A DNA stretch of 64,000 nt from Neorhizobium alkalisoli (GCF_002968635.1 NZ_PVBN01000001.1:434001-498000); one strand, 5' to 3'. Numbered from the stretch's first letter, positions 53,282-62,803 are shown. The notes: generated from the sequence alone by a model not told the origin. Numbers and translations are program-made.

Positions 53282-55183
53282 ATGGGTCACCCTGCTGAAC
53301 ATCCCGCCGCCGAGACCGCCAAGGTCCAAGGCCTCGTTGCACTCGCGCTCGGTTCCGTCGGCGTCGTTTATGGCGATATCGGCACCAGTCCGCTCTATGC
53401 CTTTCGTGAAGCGCTGAAGCCGATTGCTCATGACGGCGTCACCGAAGTGGAGATCATCGGCCTGATCTCCCTGATGATCTGGACGCTGACGATCATCGTC
53501 ACGCTCAAATACGTACTCTTCCTGCTGCGGGCCGACAACGACGGCGAAGGCGGCACGCTGTCTCTCTTGGCGCTCCTCACGAAATCGGCCAACGGCCACC
53601 GAGCATTCCTGATGCTGCTTGGGCTGATCGGCGCCGCACTCTTTCTCGGCGACGCGATCATCACGCCGGCGCTGTCGGTTCTGTCGGCGGTCGAAGGGCT
53701 GAAGCTCGTCACTCCGGCCCTGGATAGCGCCGTACTGCCGATCTCGGTCGGTATTCTCATCGGCCTCTTCGCCATCCAATCGAAGGGCACGGCTCTGGTT
53801 TCCCGCTTCTTCGGGCCGATCACCGCTGTCTGGTTCTTGGTCATGGGCGCGGGCGGTATCGCCCATATTTCCGACGACTACGGCATCCTGTCGGCGTTCA
53901 ATCCGTGGTACGCAGTCCAGTTCATGCTGCATGAGGGTTTTGTCGGCATTGTCGTGCTTGGTGCCGTCTTCCTGACCGTTACCGGCGCGGAAGCGCTCTA
54001 TGCCGATCTTGGTCACTTTGGCCGCAGGCCTATTCAGTGGGCCTGGTTTCTGCTCGTATTCCCGGCGCTCACGCTCAATTATCTGGGGCAGGGGGCGTTG
54101 GTGCTGAAGCGGCCCGAGGCCATGTCCGATCCATTCTATCTGATGTTCCCGGAATGGGCGCTGCTGCCGGTCGTTATTCTTGCGACCGCTGCGACGATCA
54201 TTGCCAGCCAGGCGGTGATTACGGGCGCCTTTTCTCTCGTGCGCCAGGGGATCCATCTCGGCTATCTGCCGCGCATGCAGATACTTTTCACCTCAGAGAC
54301 CAATACCGGCCAGATCTTCCTGCCATCGGTCAACACCCTGCTTCTGGTCGGCGTGATTGCGCTGGTTCTCGGGTTTGAAAGCTCCGAAGCCCTCGCGACG
54401 GCTTATGGCATATCGGTGACCGGGGCGATGGTCGTCACCACTATGATGGCCTACGAATTCGTTCGGTTGAGGTGGAGATGGCCGCAAAGCTTTGCAATCG
54501 GCGTGCTTGCACCATTGCTGGCGCTGGAACTGGTCTTCCTCGGAGCCAACCTGCTGAAGGTGCATGACGGCGGCTGGGTGCCGGTCATGATGGCGATCAT
54601 CTTCACCATTGTCATGTGGACCTGGAAACGCGGCACCGCGATCCTGTTCGAGAAGACACGCCGAATCGACGTGCCGCTCGCGACTTTCATCCCGATGGTC
54701 GAAAAGAAGAGCGATCACGCGCCGGCCCTCGTACCGGGCGTGGCGATCTTCCTGACCAGCGATCCGGAAACCGCCCCGGCGGCTCTCCTGCACAACATCA
54801 AGCACAACCATGTCCTGCACGATAAGAACGTCATCCTGACGATCGTGACGGTCAACAAGCCGCGCGTTTCGCTCGAAGAACGCTACACCATCGAAAAGGT
54901 GTCCGAACGCTTCACGCTGATCGAACTGCGTTTCGGTTTCATGCAGTCGCACAACGTCTCGCAAGCGCTTGCCTATCTGCGCAAGACCGGATTCAAGTTC
55001 GACATCATGTCCACCTCCTTCTACCTTGGTCGCCGCAAACTCGTGCCGGATGCAGAATCGGGCATGCCTATGTGGCAGGACCGGCTGTTCATCGCCATGG
55101 CCAACACCGCGACCGACCCGTCGGACTATTTCCACCTGCCGGCCAACCGCGTGGTGGAACTCGGCTCGCACGTCATCATCTGA
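53282..55183 (+). CDS. kup: Potassium transporter Kup
   Basis: Kup is a K+/H+ symporter of the KUP/HAK family. The 633-residue protein has about twelve membrane segments in its first 460 residues and a cytoplasmic C-terminal domain. Signature stretches are [25 protein letters not shown] near residue 20, [20 protein letters not shown] near 85, [20 protein letters not shown] near 125, and [34 protein letters not shown] near 240. The C-terminal part reads [37 protein letters not shown]. Rhizobia often have two or more kup genes. It is probably co-transcribed with corA. Confidence 0.96.
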   Translation: MGHPAEHPAAETAKVQGLVALALGSVGVVYGDIGTSPLYAFREALKPIAHDGVTEVEIIGLISLMIWTLTIIVTLKYVLFLLRADNDGEGGTLSLLALLTKSANGHRAFLMLLGLIGAALFLGDAIITPALSVLSAVEGLKLVTPALDSAVLPISVGILIGLFAIQSKGTALVSRFFGPITAVWFLVMGAGGIAHISDDYGILSAFNPWYAVQFMLHEGFVGIVVLGAVFLTVTGAEALYADLGHFGRRPIQWAWFLLVFPALTLNYLGQGALVLKRPEAMSDPFYLMFPEWALLPVVILATAATIIASQAVITGAFSLVRQGIHLGYLPRMQILFTSETNTGQIFLPSVNTLLLVGVIALVLGFESSEALATAYGISVTGAMVVTTMMAYEFVRLRWRWPQSFAIGVLAPLLALELVFLGANLLKVHDGGWVPVMMAIIFTIVMWTWKRGTAILFEKTRRIDVPLATFIPMVEKKSDHAPALVPGVAIFLTSDPETAPAALLHNIKHNHVLHDKNVILTIVTVNKPRVSLEERYTIEKVSERFTLIELRFGFMQSHNVSQALAYLRKTGFKFDIMSTSFYLGRRKLVPDAESGMPMWQDRLFIAMANTATDPSDYFHLPANRVVELGSHVII

Positions 55184-55254
55184 CGTGCCGGCCGGCTGAC
55201 ATTTATGTGAATGTCCTAATTCGGTCCGGTTTGCAGGCGTTTCGGCTGTCGGCG

Positions 55255-55275
55255 TTAACCGCTCATCAAGGTTAA
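55255..55275. promoter_or_regulatory. TTAACC-N9-GGTTAA dyad upstream of the cell-wall hydrolase
   Basis: Inverted half-sites TTAACC (55255-55260) and GGTTAA (55270-55275) lie directly ahead of the proposed start. The half-site resembles TTAA-type CtrA-binding sequences, but spacing (N9) and orientation differ from the direct TTAA-N7-TTAA consensus. Confidence 0.3.
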
Positions 55276-55278
55276 TGA

Positions 55279-56493
55279 TTGATCTTCACGGGGTCGTCGT
55301 TGCCTTGTGGAGTTACGGTTTTGCGTTCGAAGAGCGTTTTGCGTCGCAAGTCCGCATCCCGTCGGGATGCGTGGACTTCCCCGGCCGTCTTCGGCCTGGC
55401 CTGCTGGCTTATCTTTCCGTCCGCCCCCGCCCATGGCGATCTGGCCGATCTTCTGACGGGGCCGGATCGGACCGATCAGTGGCGGATGGTCCTGACGGAT
55501 TCTCCTGCGGGTTCGATCCACCAGGCATCGCTGGCATTCCCTGGGTTGAAGGATGCCGTTTCCGGCAATGCAGGCATTACGCTTGCGGACGGCCGCAAGA
55601 TCGCTCTGGTCGACGAAAAACAATCCGCAGATCCGCGACCCGACGAAGACCGCGTCAACCGGAGTGCGAAGAAGGGCCGCATCGTCGCAGTGGAACCCAT
55701 GCAGCCGCCGAAGGCATTCTCCGCCGGTTCCGTCCTGCAGCGCTCGAGCGCGCTCACTCTGCCGATTGAACGTCGCGAGGAACTGGCCGCTTTCGCAAGG
55801 CCCGGAAAGGCTCAGAAGCCTGTCGAGCTTGCCTCGTTCTATTTCCGGAAGAAGGAAGAGCCGAAGCCGCAGGATGATCTGATGCCGATGATCGCCGGCC
55901 TTATCACCAATCAGCAGGCTGATGTGCTTGCCACCGCCTATGCGCCGCCGGAGCCTGATTTCGCCGAAGAATCACCCTTCGACGCAATCCTCACGGAAAA
56001 ACCGAAAGGGGGACGTTTCATACCGCCGATCGGACCGGATGATCACGCATGGGCCGCAACGCCCTTGCCGCCCTCGGCCTTTTCCACCCGCGAACAGCAA
56101 TGCCTCGCATCGGGCATCTATTTCGAAGCGCGCGGGGAAACTGCCCGCGGCCAGGCTGCGGTGGCTCAGGTCATCCTCAATCGCGTTCGCAATCCCGCCT
56201 ATCCGGACACCATATGCGATGTGGTCTACCAGAACGAAGATTGGCGCAATCGCTGCCAGTTCTCCTTCGCCTGTGACAATATCAAGGACCGTATCCGCTC
56301 CGAATATCACTGGAAAATGGCGCGCGAGGTGGCGATGGCTGTTACCGCCGGCAAGATCTGGCTTGCGGAGGTTGGCTCGTCCACCCATTATCATGCAGTC
56401 TACGTGCGCCCTGCCTGGGCACGCACGATGAAGAAGGTAGGCCGCATTGGCCTGCATGTCTTCTACCGCACCTACGGCGGCGGCTGGAGTTGA
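55279..56493 (+). CDS. SleB/CwlJ-type cell-wall hydrolase
   Basis: This 404-residue envelope protein has a basic N-terminus, a hydrophobic signal or anchor segment (AVFGLACWLIFPSAPAHG, about residues 36-53) and a long variable region. The C-terminal Hydrolase_2 (SleB/CwlJ) domain spans about residues 270-404. It shows TREQQCLASGIYFEARGETARGQAAVAQVILNRVRNPAYPDTICDVVYQNEDWRNRCQFSFACD, where the conserved Glu of YFEARGE is probably catalytic, then SSTHYHAVYVRPAWARTMKKVGRIGLHVFY. Family members cleave peptidoglycan. The start is uncertain: TTG at 55279 opens the frame, but other TTG or GTG codons lie up to 20 codons inside. No sporulation is expected, so it is likely a growth or division hydrolase. 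Confidence 0.85.
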   Translation: MIFTGSSLPCGVTVLRSKSVLRRKSASRRDAWTSPAVFGLACWLIFPSAPAHGDLADLLTGPDRTDQWRMVLTDSPAGSIHQASLAFPGLKDAVSGNAGITLADGRKIALVDEKQSADPRPDEDRVNRSAKKGRIVAVEPMQPPKAFSAGSVLQRSSALTLPIERREELAAFARPGKAQKPVELASFYFRKKEEPKPQDDLMPMIAGLITNQQADVLATAYAPPEPDFAEESPFDAILTEKPKGGRFIPPIGPDDHAWAATPLPPSAFSTREQQCLASGIYFEARGETARGQAAVAQVILNRVRNPAYPDTICDVVYQNEDWRNRCQFSFACDNIKDRIRSEYHWKMAREVAMAVTAGKIWLAEVGSSTHYHAVYVRPAWARTMKKVGRIGLHVFYRTYGGGWS

Positions 56494-56576
56494 GGGCTTC
56501 TGCTCGCAAATGCGAAGCGATTCCCGCGACAGTTTTGCCCGCTCCCGGTTGCATCGCGACTAACAATTTGAATTTC

Positions 56577-56594
56577 CAAGGTTAATTAACCTTG
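56577..56594. promoter_or_regulatory. Perfect 18-bp palindrome upstream of the Fo operon
   Basis: CAAGGTTAA (56577-56585) is followed directly by TTAACCTTG (56586-56594). It lies 20 bp upstream of the TTGACT -35 box of the proposed atpI promoter, fitting an upstream activator or repressor site. Confidence 0.55.
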
Positions 56595-56614
56595 CATGAA
56601 GCACCGTGTACGCC

Positions 56615-56643
56615 TTGACTATGGGGGCGCTCAAAACTATGTT
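56615..56643 (+). promoter_or_regulatory. Promoter of the ATP synthase Fo operon
   Basis: TTGACT (56615-56620) is spaced 17 bp from TATGTT (56638-56643). It is a good sigma-70-type promoter about 115 bp ahead of atpI. Confidence 0.65.
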
Positions 56644-56757
56644 GCGCGCGACTTGAAAACGGGCCTGAAGGCGCGAAATCCCTCGCTGGCTGCACTTTTT
56701 GGCGGTCGGCCGGTTCTAAGAACCGGTTGCCCGGAAGCGGGAATAGGGATGACGTGA

Positions 56758-57120
56758 ATGACGGATGATCGGGACCATAGTCTGGAAGAGCGCCGGAAGC
56801 GCCTGTCTGCAAAACTTGCGGGCAGGAAGGCTGAAGACGCGGCAGAGGCGAAGAGGGACGCGCAATCTGAAGAGAGCCGCAAGGGCATGGCCCTTGGTTT
56901 CAAACTCTCCTCCGAGTTCATCTCCGCCGTCGCTGTTGGTGCCATTCTGGGCTTTATGCTCGACCGTTTTGCCGGTACGTCGCCTTGGGGGATGATCGTC
57001 CTTCTTCTTCTGGGCTTTTGTGCCGGTGTTCTGAATGTGCTTCGCGCAGTAGGTATGGTGGCTCCGCCGCCGACCGTGCACAAGCGGGGCGACGAGAATG
57101 GAAAAGGAAGCGGTCTCTGA
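56758..57120 (+). CDS. atpI: ATP synthase protein I (AtpI)
   Basis: This 120-residue assembly factor of the Fo sector has a charged N-terminal region (about 1-48, rich in Lys, Arg, Glu) followed by two membrane segments. These are SSEFISAVAVGAILGFMLDRFAG and PWGMIVLLLLGFCAGVLNVLRAV, which carry the AtpI/YidH-like pattern. AtpI aids c-ring assembly or Mg2+ supply and is the usual first gene of alphaproteobacterial Fo operons. atpB follows 53 bp later. Confidence 0.9.
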   Translation: MTDDRDHSLEERRKRLSAKLAGRKAEDAAEAKRDAQSEESRKGMALGFKLSSEFISAVAVGAILGFMLDRFAGTSPWGMIVLLLLGFCAGVLNVLRAVGMVAPPPTVHKRGDENGKGSGL

Positions 57121-57173
57121 CGCTTCCCGCAAGAAGATTTGGGCCGCTGGCCCGGCAATGAAAGAGGTAGACG

Positions 57174-57926
57174 GTGGCAAACGATCCGATCCATCAGTTC
57201 CAGATCAGCAAGATCGTTCCGATTGAGATCGGCGGCATCGATTTCTCCTTCACCAATGCCTCTCTCTTCATGGTTGCCACGGTAGCTTGCGCCGCCGGCT
57301 TCCTTTATTTCTCCACCTCGCAGCGCGGGCTGATCCCCGGCCGGGCGCAGTCGGTGGCGGAAATGTCCTATGAATTCATCGCCGGCATGCTGCGCGAGGG
57401 CGCCGGCAGCCATGGCATGAAGTTCTTTCCCCTGGTCTTCTCGCTGTTCATGTTCGTGCTGACCGCGAACCTGCTCGGCATGTTCCCGTATTTCTTCACC
57501 GTCACCAGCCAGATCATCGTCACCTTCGCGCTGGCGCTGCTCGTCATCGGCACGGTTCTCGTCTACGGCTTCTATAAGCACGGCCTGCACTTCCTGCAGC
57601 TCTTCGTGCCAAGCGGCATTCCAGGCCTGTTGATCCCGCTTGTTGTCGCGATCGAAGTCATCTCGTTCCTGTCCCGCCCGATCTCGCTTTCCGTTCGTTT
57701 GTTTGCGAACATGCTGGCCGGCCATATCACACTCAAAGTGTTCGCGGGCTTCGTCGCCTCGCTCGGAACCATGGGTGCGCTGGGTATCGGCGGAGCCGTC
57801 CTGCCTCTCATCATGACCGTCGCCCTGACCGGTCTCGAATTCCTCGTCGCCTTCCTCCAGGCTTACGTCTTTGCGGTGCTGACTTGCATGTACCTCAACG
57901 ACGCGATCCATCCTGGCGGGCACTAA
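57174..57926 (+). CDS. atpB: ATP synthase Fo subunit a
   Basis: Subunit a forms the proton half-channels next to the c-ring. The 250-residue protein begins at the GTG at 57174, after an AGAGGTAG SD. The catalytic helix reads [29 protein letters not shown] near residue 165, where the Arg of SVRLFANM is the essential one. [25 protein letters not shown] is the conserved C-terminal helix. Five to six hydrophobic segments are seen, and a conserved [10 protein letters not shown] lies near residue 105. Confidence 0.96.
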   Translation: MANDPIHQFQISKIVPIEIGGIDFSFTNASLFMVATVACAAGFLYFSTSQRGLIPGRAQSVAEMSYEFIAGMLREGAGSHGMKFFPLVFSLFMFVLTANLLGMFPYFFTVTSQIIVTFALALLVIGTVLVYGFYKHGLHFLQLFVPSGIPGLLIPLVVAIEVISFLSRPISLSVRLFANMLAGHITLKVFAGFVASLGTMGALGIGGAVLPLIMTVALTGLEFLVAFLQAYVFAVLTCMYLNDAIHPGGH

Positions 57927-57992
57927 GGATAACGACATTGGCGTCCTAGGCGTCAGTCTACAGCCGCAACAACCATTTCGAAGGAGTTTCTC

Positions 57993-58220
57993 ATGGAAGC
58001 GGAAGCAGCAAAGTTCATCGGTGCAGGTCTGGCTTGCTTTGGCATGGCCGGTACGGCTCTTGGCCTCGGCAACATCTTTGGCAACTACCTCTCGGGCGCT
58101 CTGCGCAACCCGTCCGCCGCTGACAGCCAGTTCGGCCGTCTGGTATTCGGCTTCGCCGTTACGGAAGCTCTGGGCATCTTCTCGCTGCTCATCGCTCTCC
58201 TGCTGCTCTACGCAGTCTAA
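57993..58220 (+). CDS. atpE: ATP synthase Fo subunit c
   Basis: This 75-residue proteolipid forms the rotating ring. Two hydrophobic helices, [36 protein letters not shown] and [29 protein letters not shown], are joined by the polar loop [11 protein letters not shown]. The proton-carrying carboxylate is the Glu in AVTEALGIF (about residue 58). The start at 57993 follows a GAAGGAG SD. The product is a little shorter than E. coli AtpE, as usual for alphaproteobacteria. Confidence 0.96.
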   Translation: MEAEAAKFIGAGLACFGMAGTALGLGNIFGNYLSGALRNPSAADSQFGRLVFGFAVTEALGIFSLLIALLLLYAV

Positions 58221-58304
58221 GACCTGACCAGGCATCCGGATCGCGGCCGCTTGCAAGATAGCGCGCCGTGATCCTTCGCATTTGGAATACACCTGGAGGT
58301 GATG

Positions 58305-58952
58305 ATGTTCGTGACCTCGGCATATGCGCAGACCGCGCCGGCCGCTCCTGAAACGCCTGCAGCACCGGGCGCCGCTCCCGCGGGCGATCCGCATGCCGCA
58401 CCGGCTGGCGAAGTGCATACCGAAACCGGCGTCGCCCATGGCGGCGAGCACGGTGGCGGCACCTTCCCGCCATTCGATGCGACCTATTTCCCGTCGCAGA
58501 TCCTCTGGCTCGTCATCACTTTCGGCCTCTTCTATCTATTGATGAAGAAGGTCATCGTTCCGCGCGTCGGCGGCATTCTCGAACACCGCCACGACCGGAT
58601 CGCCCAGGATCTCGATGAAGCTTCGCGCCTCAAGTCCGAGGCCGACGCTGCTGTCGAGACCTATGAAAGGGAGCTGGCTGCCGCCCGTTCCAAGGCACAT
58701 ACCATTGCCGAAACCGCTCGCGAAGCGGCCAAGGGCAAGGCTGCCGCCGATCGCGCTGCGATCGAGACGGAACTGGCTCAGAAGCTCTCCGTGGCGGAAA
58801 CCCGCATCGGCGAGATCAAGACCCAGGCTTTCGCTCAGGTCGGCCAGATTGCCGAAGAAACCGCCTCCGCCATCATCGACCAGCTGATCGGCGCCAAGGC
58901 ATCCGGCGACGACATCAAGGCTGCGGTCGCAGCCGCGAAGACGGAGGCCTGA
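58305..58952 (+). CDS. ATP synthase Fo subunit b'
   Basis: This is one of the two unlike peripheral-stalk b subunits of alphaproteobacteria. From the ATG at 58305 (GGAGG SD upstream) the 215-residue product begins [18 protein letters not shown]. An Ala/Pro/His/Gly-rich stretch follows, then the membrane helix [32 protein letters not shown] (about residues 62-92) and a long coiled coil rich in Ala, Glu, Lys and Arg. Adjacent in-frame GTG and ATG codons make the exact start uncertain by one or two codons. It pairs with the following subunit b to form the stator. Confidence 0.94.
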   Translation: MFVTSAYAQTAPAAPETPAAPGAAPAGDPHAAPAGEVHTETGVAHGGEHGGGTFPPFDATYFPSQILWLVITFGLFYLLMKKVIVPRVGGILEHRHDRIAQDLDEASRLKSEADAAVETYERELAAARSKAHTIAETAREAAKGKAAADRAAIETELAQKLSVAETRIGEIKTQAFAQVGQIAEETASAIIDQLIGAKASGDDIKAAVAAAKTEA

Positions 58953-58956
58953 TACA

Positions 58957-59442
58957 ATGGCATTCGATGCAACATTTTTCGCCTTCGTCGGCCTCGTTCT
59001 CTTTCTTGCTCTGATTGCCTATCTCAAGGTTCCGGGCATGATGGCGAAGTCGCTCGACGAACGTGCCGACAATATCCGCAAGGAACTTGAGGAAGCCAAG
59101 CGGCTGCGTGAAGAGGCTCAAGCTCTGCTCGCCGAATACCAGCGCAAGCGCAAGGAAGCCGAAGCGGAAGCCGCCCACATTGTGGCTGCTGCCGAACGCG
59201 AAGCCGCCGCCTTGACCGAGGAAGCCCGTCAGAAGACGGAGGAGTTCGTGGCACGGCGGAATGCGCTTTCGGAGCAGAAGATCCGCCAGGCCGAGGCCGA
59301 CGCGATTGGCGCCGTTCGCGCCGCGGCCGTCGATCTTGCGATCGCTGCCGCCGAGCGCGTCATTGCCAACAAGGCCGACACCTCCACCCAGGACACCCTT
59401 TTCAAGGACGCCGTCGGCCAGGTGCAGTCGCGATTGAACTGA
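58957..59442 (+). CDS. atpF: ATP synthase Fo subunit b
   Basis: This is the second peripheral-stalk subunit, 161 residues. A single N-terminal membrane helix (ATFFAFVGLVLFLALIAYLKVPGMM) is followed by a long amphipathic coiled coil (LDERADNIRKELEEAKRLREEAQALLAEYQRKRKEAEAEAAHIV and on to the end). It starts 4 bp after the b' stop and closes the atpI-B-E-F'-F operon, which ends in a strong terminator. The F1 genes are not in this window. Confidence 0.95.
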   Translation: MAFDATFFAFVGLVLFLALIAYLKVPGMMAKSLDERADNIRKELEEAKRLREEAQALLAEYQRKRKEAEAEAAHIVAAAEREAAALTEEARQKTEEFVARRNALSEQKIRQAEADAIGAVRAAAVDLAIAAAERVIANKADTSTQDTLFKDAVGQVQSRLN

Positions 59443-59466
59443 TTTCAGTCAGACGAGGATTTCGAG

Positions 59467-59492
59467 AAGGCCGGGCAAAACCCGGCCTTTTT
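59467..59492 (+). terminator. Fo operon terminator
   Basis: AAGGCCGGG (59467-59475) pairs perfectly with CCCGGCCTT (59481-59489) around CAAAA, ending in a run of five T. It is a classic intrinsic terminator after atpF. Confidence 0.92.
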
Positions 59493-59556
59493 GGCGTCCG
59501 AGATACAGCCGCAACAAAATGCCTGAGAAGAACGTACGGGAGGACAAAATTGGCCT

Positions 59557-60225
59557 CTATACCTCCGGCAACTCATCCTTGCGAAGCGGACGGAAACTCA
59601 TGCGGTGCAATGAGCAGGGACCGTGTGCCTCTATGCCCGCACGATGCTGCGGGGTGGCGTAACCGGCATGGTTGGCGAAACCGTAGACGGGATAGACATG
59701 GTGGGCACGCGTCATCATCCGGTCGCGGGTCACCTTGGCGATGATGGATGCCGCGGCGATCGATACGGAACGGGCGTCGCCCTGGATGACCGCCTTGCCG
59801 GAACAGCAGAGGCCGCGCGGCACGTCGCGCCCATCGGCAAGGACATAGGCTGGCGTGACCGCGAGACCCGCGACGGCCCGGCGCATGGCGTCGAGGCTGG
59901 CCCGCAGGATGTTGCGCTCATCGATATGACGCGGCCCGGAGGCGGCGATCGACACCTCTGCGGTTGCCATGATCGCCTCGAACAGGGTTTCCCGCTGGAG
60001 AGCCGTCAGCTGCTTGGAATCGTTAAGGCCATCTGGAATATTGTCGGGGTCCAATATCACCGCCGCGGCAACGACCGGTCCCGCCAATGGCCCCCGTCCG
60101 GCCTCGTCTGTGCCGGCAACCGGCCAGTGGCCGGCTTTCCGCGCTAGAAGTTCCAGGCTGAAGTCCGGGATGAGCGGCACTTCTTCGAAGAGCATCGGAG
60201 AATCGGGTGACGTGCGAGGTAACAT
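59557..60225 (-). CDS. rnhB: Ribonuclease HII
   Basis: RNase HII removes ribonucleotides embedded in DNA and RNA of RNA-DNA hybrids. The 222-residue protein from the start at 60225 (CGAGG SD) begins [22 protein letters not shown]. It has the active-site segment [23 protein letters not shown] (Asp and Glu) near residue 35 and [13 protein letters not shown] near 65. The C-terminal motif contains [13 protein letters not shown] and [19 protein letters not shown] 12-codon upstream extension is unlikely. It converges with the Fo operon and is downstream of the radical SAM gene. Confidence 0.95.
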   Translation of the reverse strand: MLPRTSPDSPMLFEEVPLIPDFSLELLARKAGHWPVAGTDEAGRGPLAGPVVAAAVILDPDNIPDGLNDSKQLTALQRETLFEAIMATAEVSIAASGPRHIDERNILRASLDAMRRAVAGLAVTPAYVLADGRDVPRGLCCSGKAVIQGDARSVSIAAASIIAKVTRDRMMTRAHHVYPVYGFANHAGYATPQHRAGIEAHGPCSLHRMSFRPLRKDELPEV

Positions 60226-60434
60226 GGCGGCAACCTCGCACGTCGACCCGATCTCCTGCAACCCCCGGCGGGCGATGCGGCGTCGCTATCCACCGAGGGG
60301 CGGCGGTGGAACCGGGGAGGATCCGGCGCTCGACAGGACGGGCAAGCGCCGGAAACGGAATTAAAACACTCAAGGCCTCATGCCTGACTTTATAAGGCCC
60401 TTGTGGCGCGCCTCGAACACCCTCGCGAGCGAGT

Positions 60435-61592
60435 TCAAAGCAGAGAAAGCTGGATACCGCCGCCATCCGGCCGAATGAACAAATCGTCCCGGAGCGGCAG
60501 GCCGCGGCGGACCATTTCAAGCCGCTTCGTCGCCATTTCGAAACGCCGGCCGATCTGCCAGGCATAAGGCCCGGCTCCCTTCATCCGCTTTCCGAACTCC
60601 GCGTCGTAATCCTTGCCGCCGCGCATGGAGCGAACCAGCGACATCACATGCCGATAGCGGTTGGGATAGTTCTGCAGCAGCCAGTCGCGAAACAGCGGGC
60701 TCACTTCCAGAGGAAGGCGTAGGAGCACATAGCTCGCTTCGGTGGCGCCCGCCGCATGGCCGGCCTCGAGTATGCGCTCTATCTCGTGATCGTTGAGCGC
60801 CGGGATCACGGGCGCCACCATGACCGCGGTCGGAATTCCGGCATCGGTCAGCGCCTTGATGGCGGAGAGGCGCTTGGGAGGGGTCGAGGCGCGCGGCTCC
60901 ATGGTGCGGGCAAGCTTGCGGTCCAGCGTGGTGACGGAGATGCCGACCTTGGCGAGCCCTTTCGAAGCCATTTCGGAAAGGATGTCGATATCGCGGGTGA
61001 TGAGTGCGGACTTGGTGACGACCGCGACCGGATGATTGGCCTTGTTGAGGACCTCGAGGATCTGCCGCATGATGCGCCATTCCCGCTCAATCGGCTGGTA
61101 GGGATCGGTATTGGTGCCGATGGCGATTGCACGCACCTTGTAATCCGGCTTGCTGAGCTCGCGCTCGAGCAGCTTCGGAACGTCGGGCTTGGCGAACAGC
61201 TTAGATTCGAAATCGAGCCCCGGCGAGAGGCCCATGTAGCTGTGGGTCGGCCGTGCGAAGCAATAGATGCAGCCGTGCTCGCAGCCGCGATATGGATTGA
61301 TCGAGCGATCGAAAGAGAGGTCGGGGGATTCATTCCGGGTAATTGCGGTGCGCGGCTTCTCCACCTGCACCTCGGTCTTGAACGGTTCCAGTTCCTCGAT
61401 GGTCTGCCACCCGTCATCGAACACCTCACGGCGTTCCTCCTCGAAACGGCCGCTCGGATTGAGCCCGGCTCCGCGTCCGCGCCTGCGGTCGACTTCGATC
61501 CTGAGACCGGAGGACTTCACCAGTGCATCTGCAATATCGGCCGTATGAGCAGGCGCCAAAGCGCTCTGCCTCAAATGGGACAGCTCGTTCAT
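60435..61592 (-). CDS. PA0069/Rv2578c-family radical SAM protein, probably SOS-regulated
   Basis: This 385-residue radical SAM protein has the [4Fe-4S]-binding motif CEHGCIYC (Cys104, Cys108, Cys111) in INPYRGCEHGCIYCFARP. It belongs to the SplB-like radical SAM group, whose best-known member is spore photoproduct lyase, but this subfamily is distinct and of unknown reaction. Other segments are IGTNTDPYQPIEREWRIMRQILE and VVTKSALITRDIDIL. Residues 1-90 form a variable N-terminus. The start at 61592 follows CAGGAG. A direct GAAC-N7-GAAC box lies about 60 bp upstream, so LexA control and a role in DNA damage are plausible. Confidence 0.9.
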   Translation of the reverse strand: MNELSHLRQSALAPAHTADIADALVKSSGLRIEVDRRRGRGAGLNPSGRFEEERREVFDDGWQTIEELEPFKTEVQVEKPRTAITRNESPDLSFDRSINPYRGCEHGCIYCFARPTHSYMGLSPGLDFESKLFAKPDVPKLLERELSKPDYKVRAIAIGTNTDPYQPIEREWRIMRQILEVLNKANHPVAVVTKSALITRDIDILSEMASKGLAKVGISVTTLDRKLARTMEPRASTPPKRLSAIKALTDAGIPTAVMVAPVIPALNDHEIERILEAGHAAGATEASYVLLRLPLEVSPLFRDWLLQNYPNRYRHVMSLVRSMRGGKDYDAEFGKRMKGAGPYAWQIGRRFEMATKRLEMVRRGLPLRDDLFIRPDGGGIQLSLL

Positions 61593-61653
61593 GGGTTGCT
61601 CCTGACGGGTATTCCGCCCGTTCCTGATGATTAAATTCCTAGCTGCAAAATAA

Positions 61654-61668
61654 GAACATTGCAAGAAC
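61654..61668 (-). promoter_or_regulatory. Alphaproteobacterial LexA (SOS) box
   Basis: The direct repeat GAAC-N7-GAAC (61654-61657 and 61665-61668) reads GTTC-N7-GTTC on the minus strand. This is the LexA consensus of alphaproteobacteria, placed in the 122-bp gap between the divergent radical SAM and glycosyltransferase-like genes. Confidence 0.7.
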
Positions 61669-61714
61669 AAAATTCGGCAATGCGTTTCTGGCCTTCTGTG
61701 GTGCGATGCGGTAA

Positions 61715-62242
61715 ATGTCGGGAATGCTGACTGTCATCATGGAATGCCGCGACCAGGAATCAGAGCTGGCGCAGACGCTCTCGCTGCTCGTTTCCGGGGC
61801 GGTGGAAGGGCTCGTGAGCGATGTGGTGGTTCTTGATCACGGCTCGCGGGATGGCACCTCCCACGTGGCCGATGCGGCCGGCTGCCGTTTCCACACCCAT
61901 TGGGACATAAAGGATATTTTGCGCTCGGCGCGGGGCGAGTGGCTGCTGTTGCTGGAGCCCGGCGCCCGGCTGCAGGCAGGCTGGATCGACGAGGTCATGG
62001 AATATGTCGCGCTCGGCAGGCAGCCGGCCCGATTCGCACCCTCTCGCACCTATCGGCGGCCATTCTTCAGGCGCATCGGCCGGGCCGTTCCTCCATTGGA
62101 GTATGGCCTGCTGCTTTCCAAACGCCAGGCAATCGCGCTTGTAAAGTCGGGCATGGATCTGGAAACGCTGGCGAAAGGGCAGAAAGCCTTCAGGCTCGTC
62201 AGCGAGATTGTTCCCGCCTGGGTCGCCGCATCGACGCGATAG
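61715..62242 (+). CDS. Glycosyltransferase family 2-like protein
   Basis: This 175-residue protein resembles the N-terminal nucleotide-binding half of GT-A glycosyltransferases: LTVIMECRDQESELAQTLSLLVSGAVEGLVSDVVVLDHGSRDGTSHVADAAGCRFH, then SARGEWLLLLEPGARLQAGWIDEVMEYV. The DxD metal motif is not seen; the equivalent position reads LEPGAR. It has no membrane segment. With half the usual length and no clear catalytic residues it may be non-catalytic. It is conserved next to moaB in rhizobia. The sugar, if any, is unknown. Confidence 0.75.
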   Translation: MSGMLTVIMECRDQESELAQTLSLLVSGAVEGLVSDVVVLDHGSRDGTSHVADAAGCRFHTHWDIKDILRSARGEWLLLLEPGARLQAGWIDEVMEYVALGRQPARFAPSRTYRRPFFRRIGRAVPPLEYGLLLSKRQAIALVKSGMDLETLAKGQKAFRLVSEIVPAWVAASTR

Positions 62243-62254
62243 TGCGGTGCCTTG

Positions 62255-62803
62255 CTATTTTCCGCCGCGCTTCAGGTGCTCGTCGAGCCGTGGCATGATC
62301 TCGATGAAATTGCACGGCATATGCCGATAGTCGAGCTGCGCCTTCAATATGCCGTCCCAGGCGTCCTTGCATGCGCCGGGCGAGCCTGGCAGCACGAAGA
62401 TGAACGTCGCATTCGCCACTCCGCCGGTCGCGCGCGACTGGATCGTGGAGGTTCCGATCTTGTCGTAGGAAATGCGGTGGAAGACTTCGGAAAAGCCGTC
62501 CATACGTTTTTCAAAGAGCGGTTCAAGCGCTTCCGGGGTGACGTCACGACCGGTGAAGCCCGTACCGCCGGTGGTAATCACCACGTCGATCTCAGGATCG
62601 AGCGTCCATTCCCGCACCTGGGCCGCGATCTTGTCCTTGTCGTCGGTCACAATGGCGCGGGCCTTCAGCTGATGGCCTGCTTCCGCAATTCGGGCGGCAA
62701 GCGTGTCGCCGGATTTGTCGTCTTCCAGTCTGCGGGTGTCGGAGACGGTCAGCACGGCAATGCCGACCGGGATGAAGGAGCGGGTTTCGTCGATCCGGTT
62801 CAT
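62255..62803 (-). CDS. moaB: Molybdenum cofactor biosynthesis protein B
   Basis: MoaB is a MogA/MoaB-fold protein that adenylylates molybdopterin. The 182-residue protein has IPVGIAVLTVSDTRRLEDDKSGDTLAARIAEAGH at the N-terminus and DVVITTGGTGFTGRDVTPEALEPLFEKRMDGFSEVFHRISYDKIGTSTIQSRATGG (TTGGTG and SRATGG signatures). FVLPGSPGACKDAWDGILKAQLDYRHMPCNF completes it. The start overlaps the ispE stop by 4 bp, so it is translated from the ispE transcript. Confidence 0.95.
   Translation of the reverse strand: MNRIDETRSFIPVGIAVLTVSDTRRLEDDKSGDTLAARIAEAGHQLKARAIVTDDKDKIAAQVREWTLDPEIDVVITTGGTGFTGRDVTPEALEPLFEKRMDGFSEVFHRISYDKIGTSTIQSRATGGVANATFIFVLPGSPGACKDAWDGILKAQLDYRHMPCNFIEIMPRLDEHLKRGGK

Noticed and set aside
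55275..55769. A 164-codon frame starting with ATG at the cell-wall hydrolase start
   Set aside because: It is in a different frame from the conserved hydrolase domain and is rich in Arg/Gly/Pro, typical of a frame shadow.
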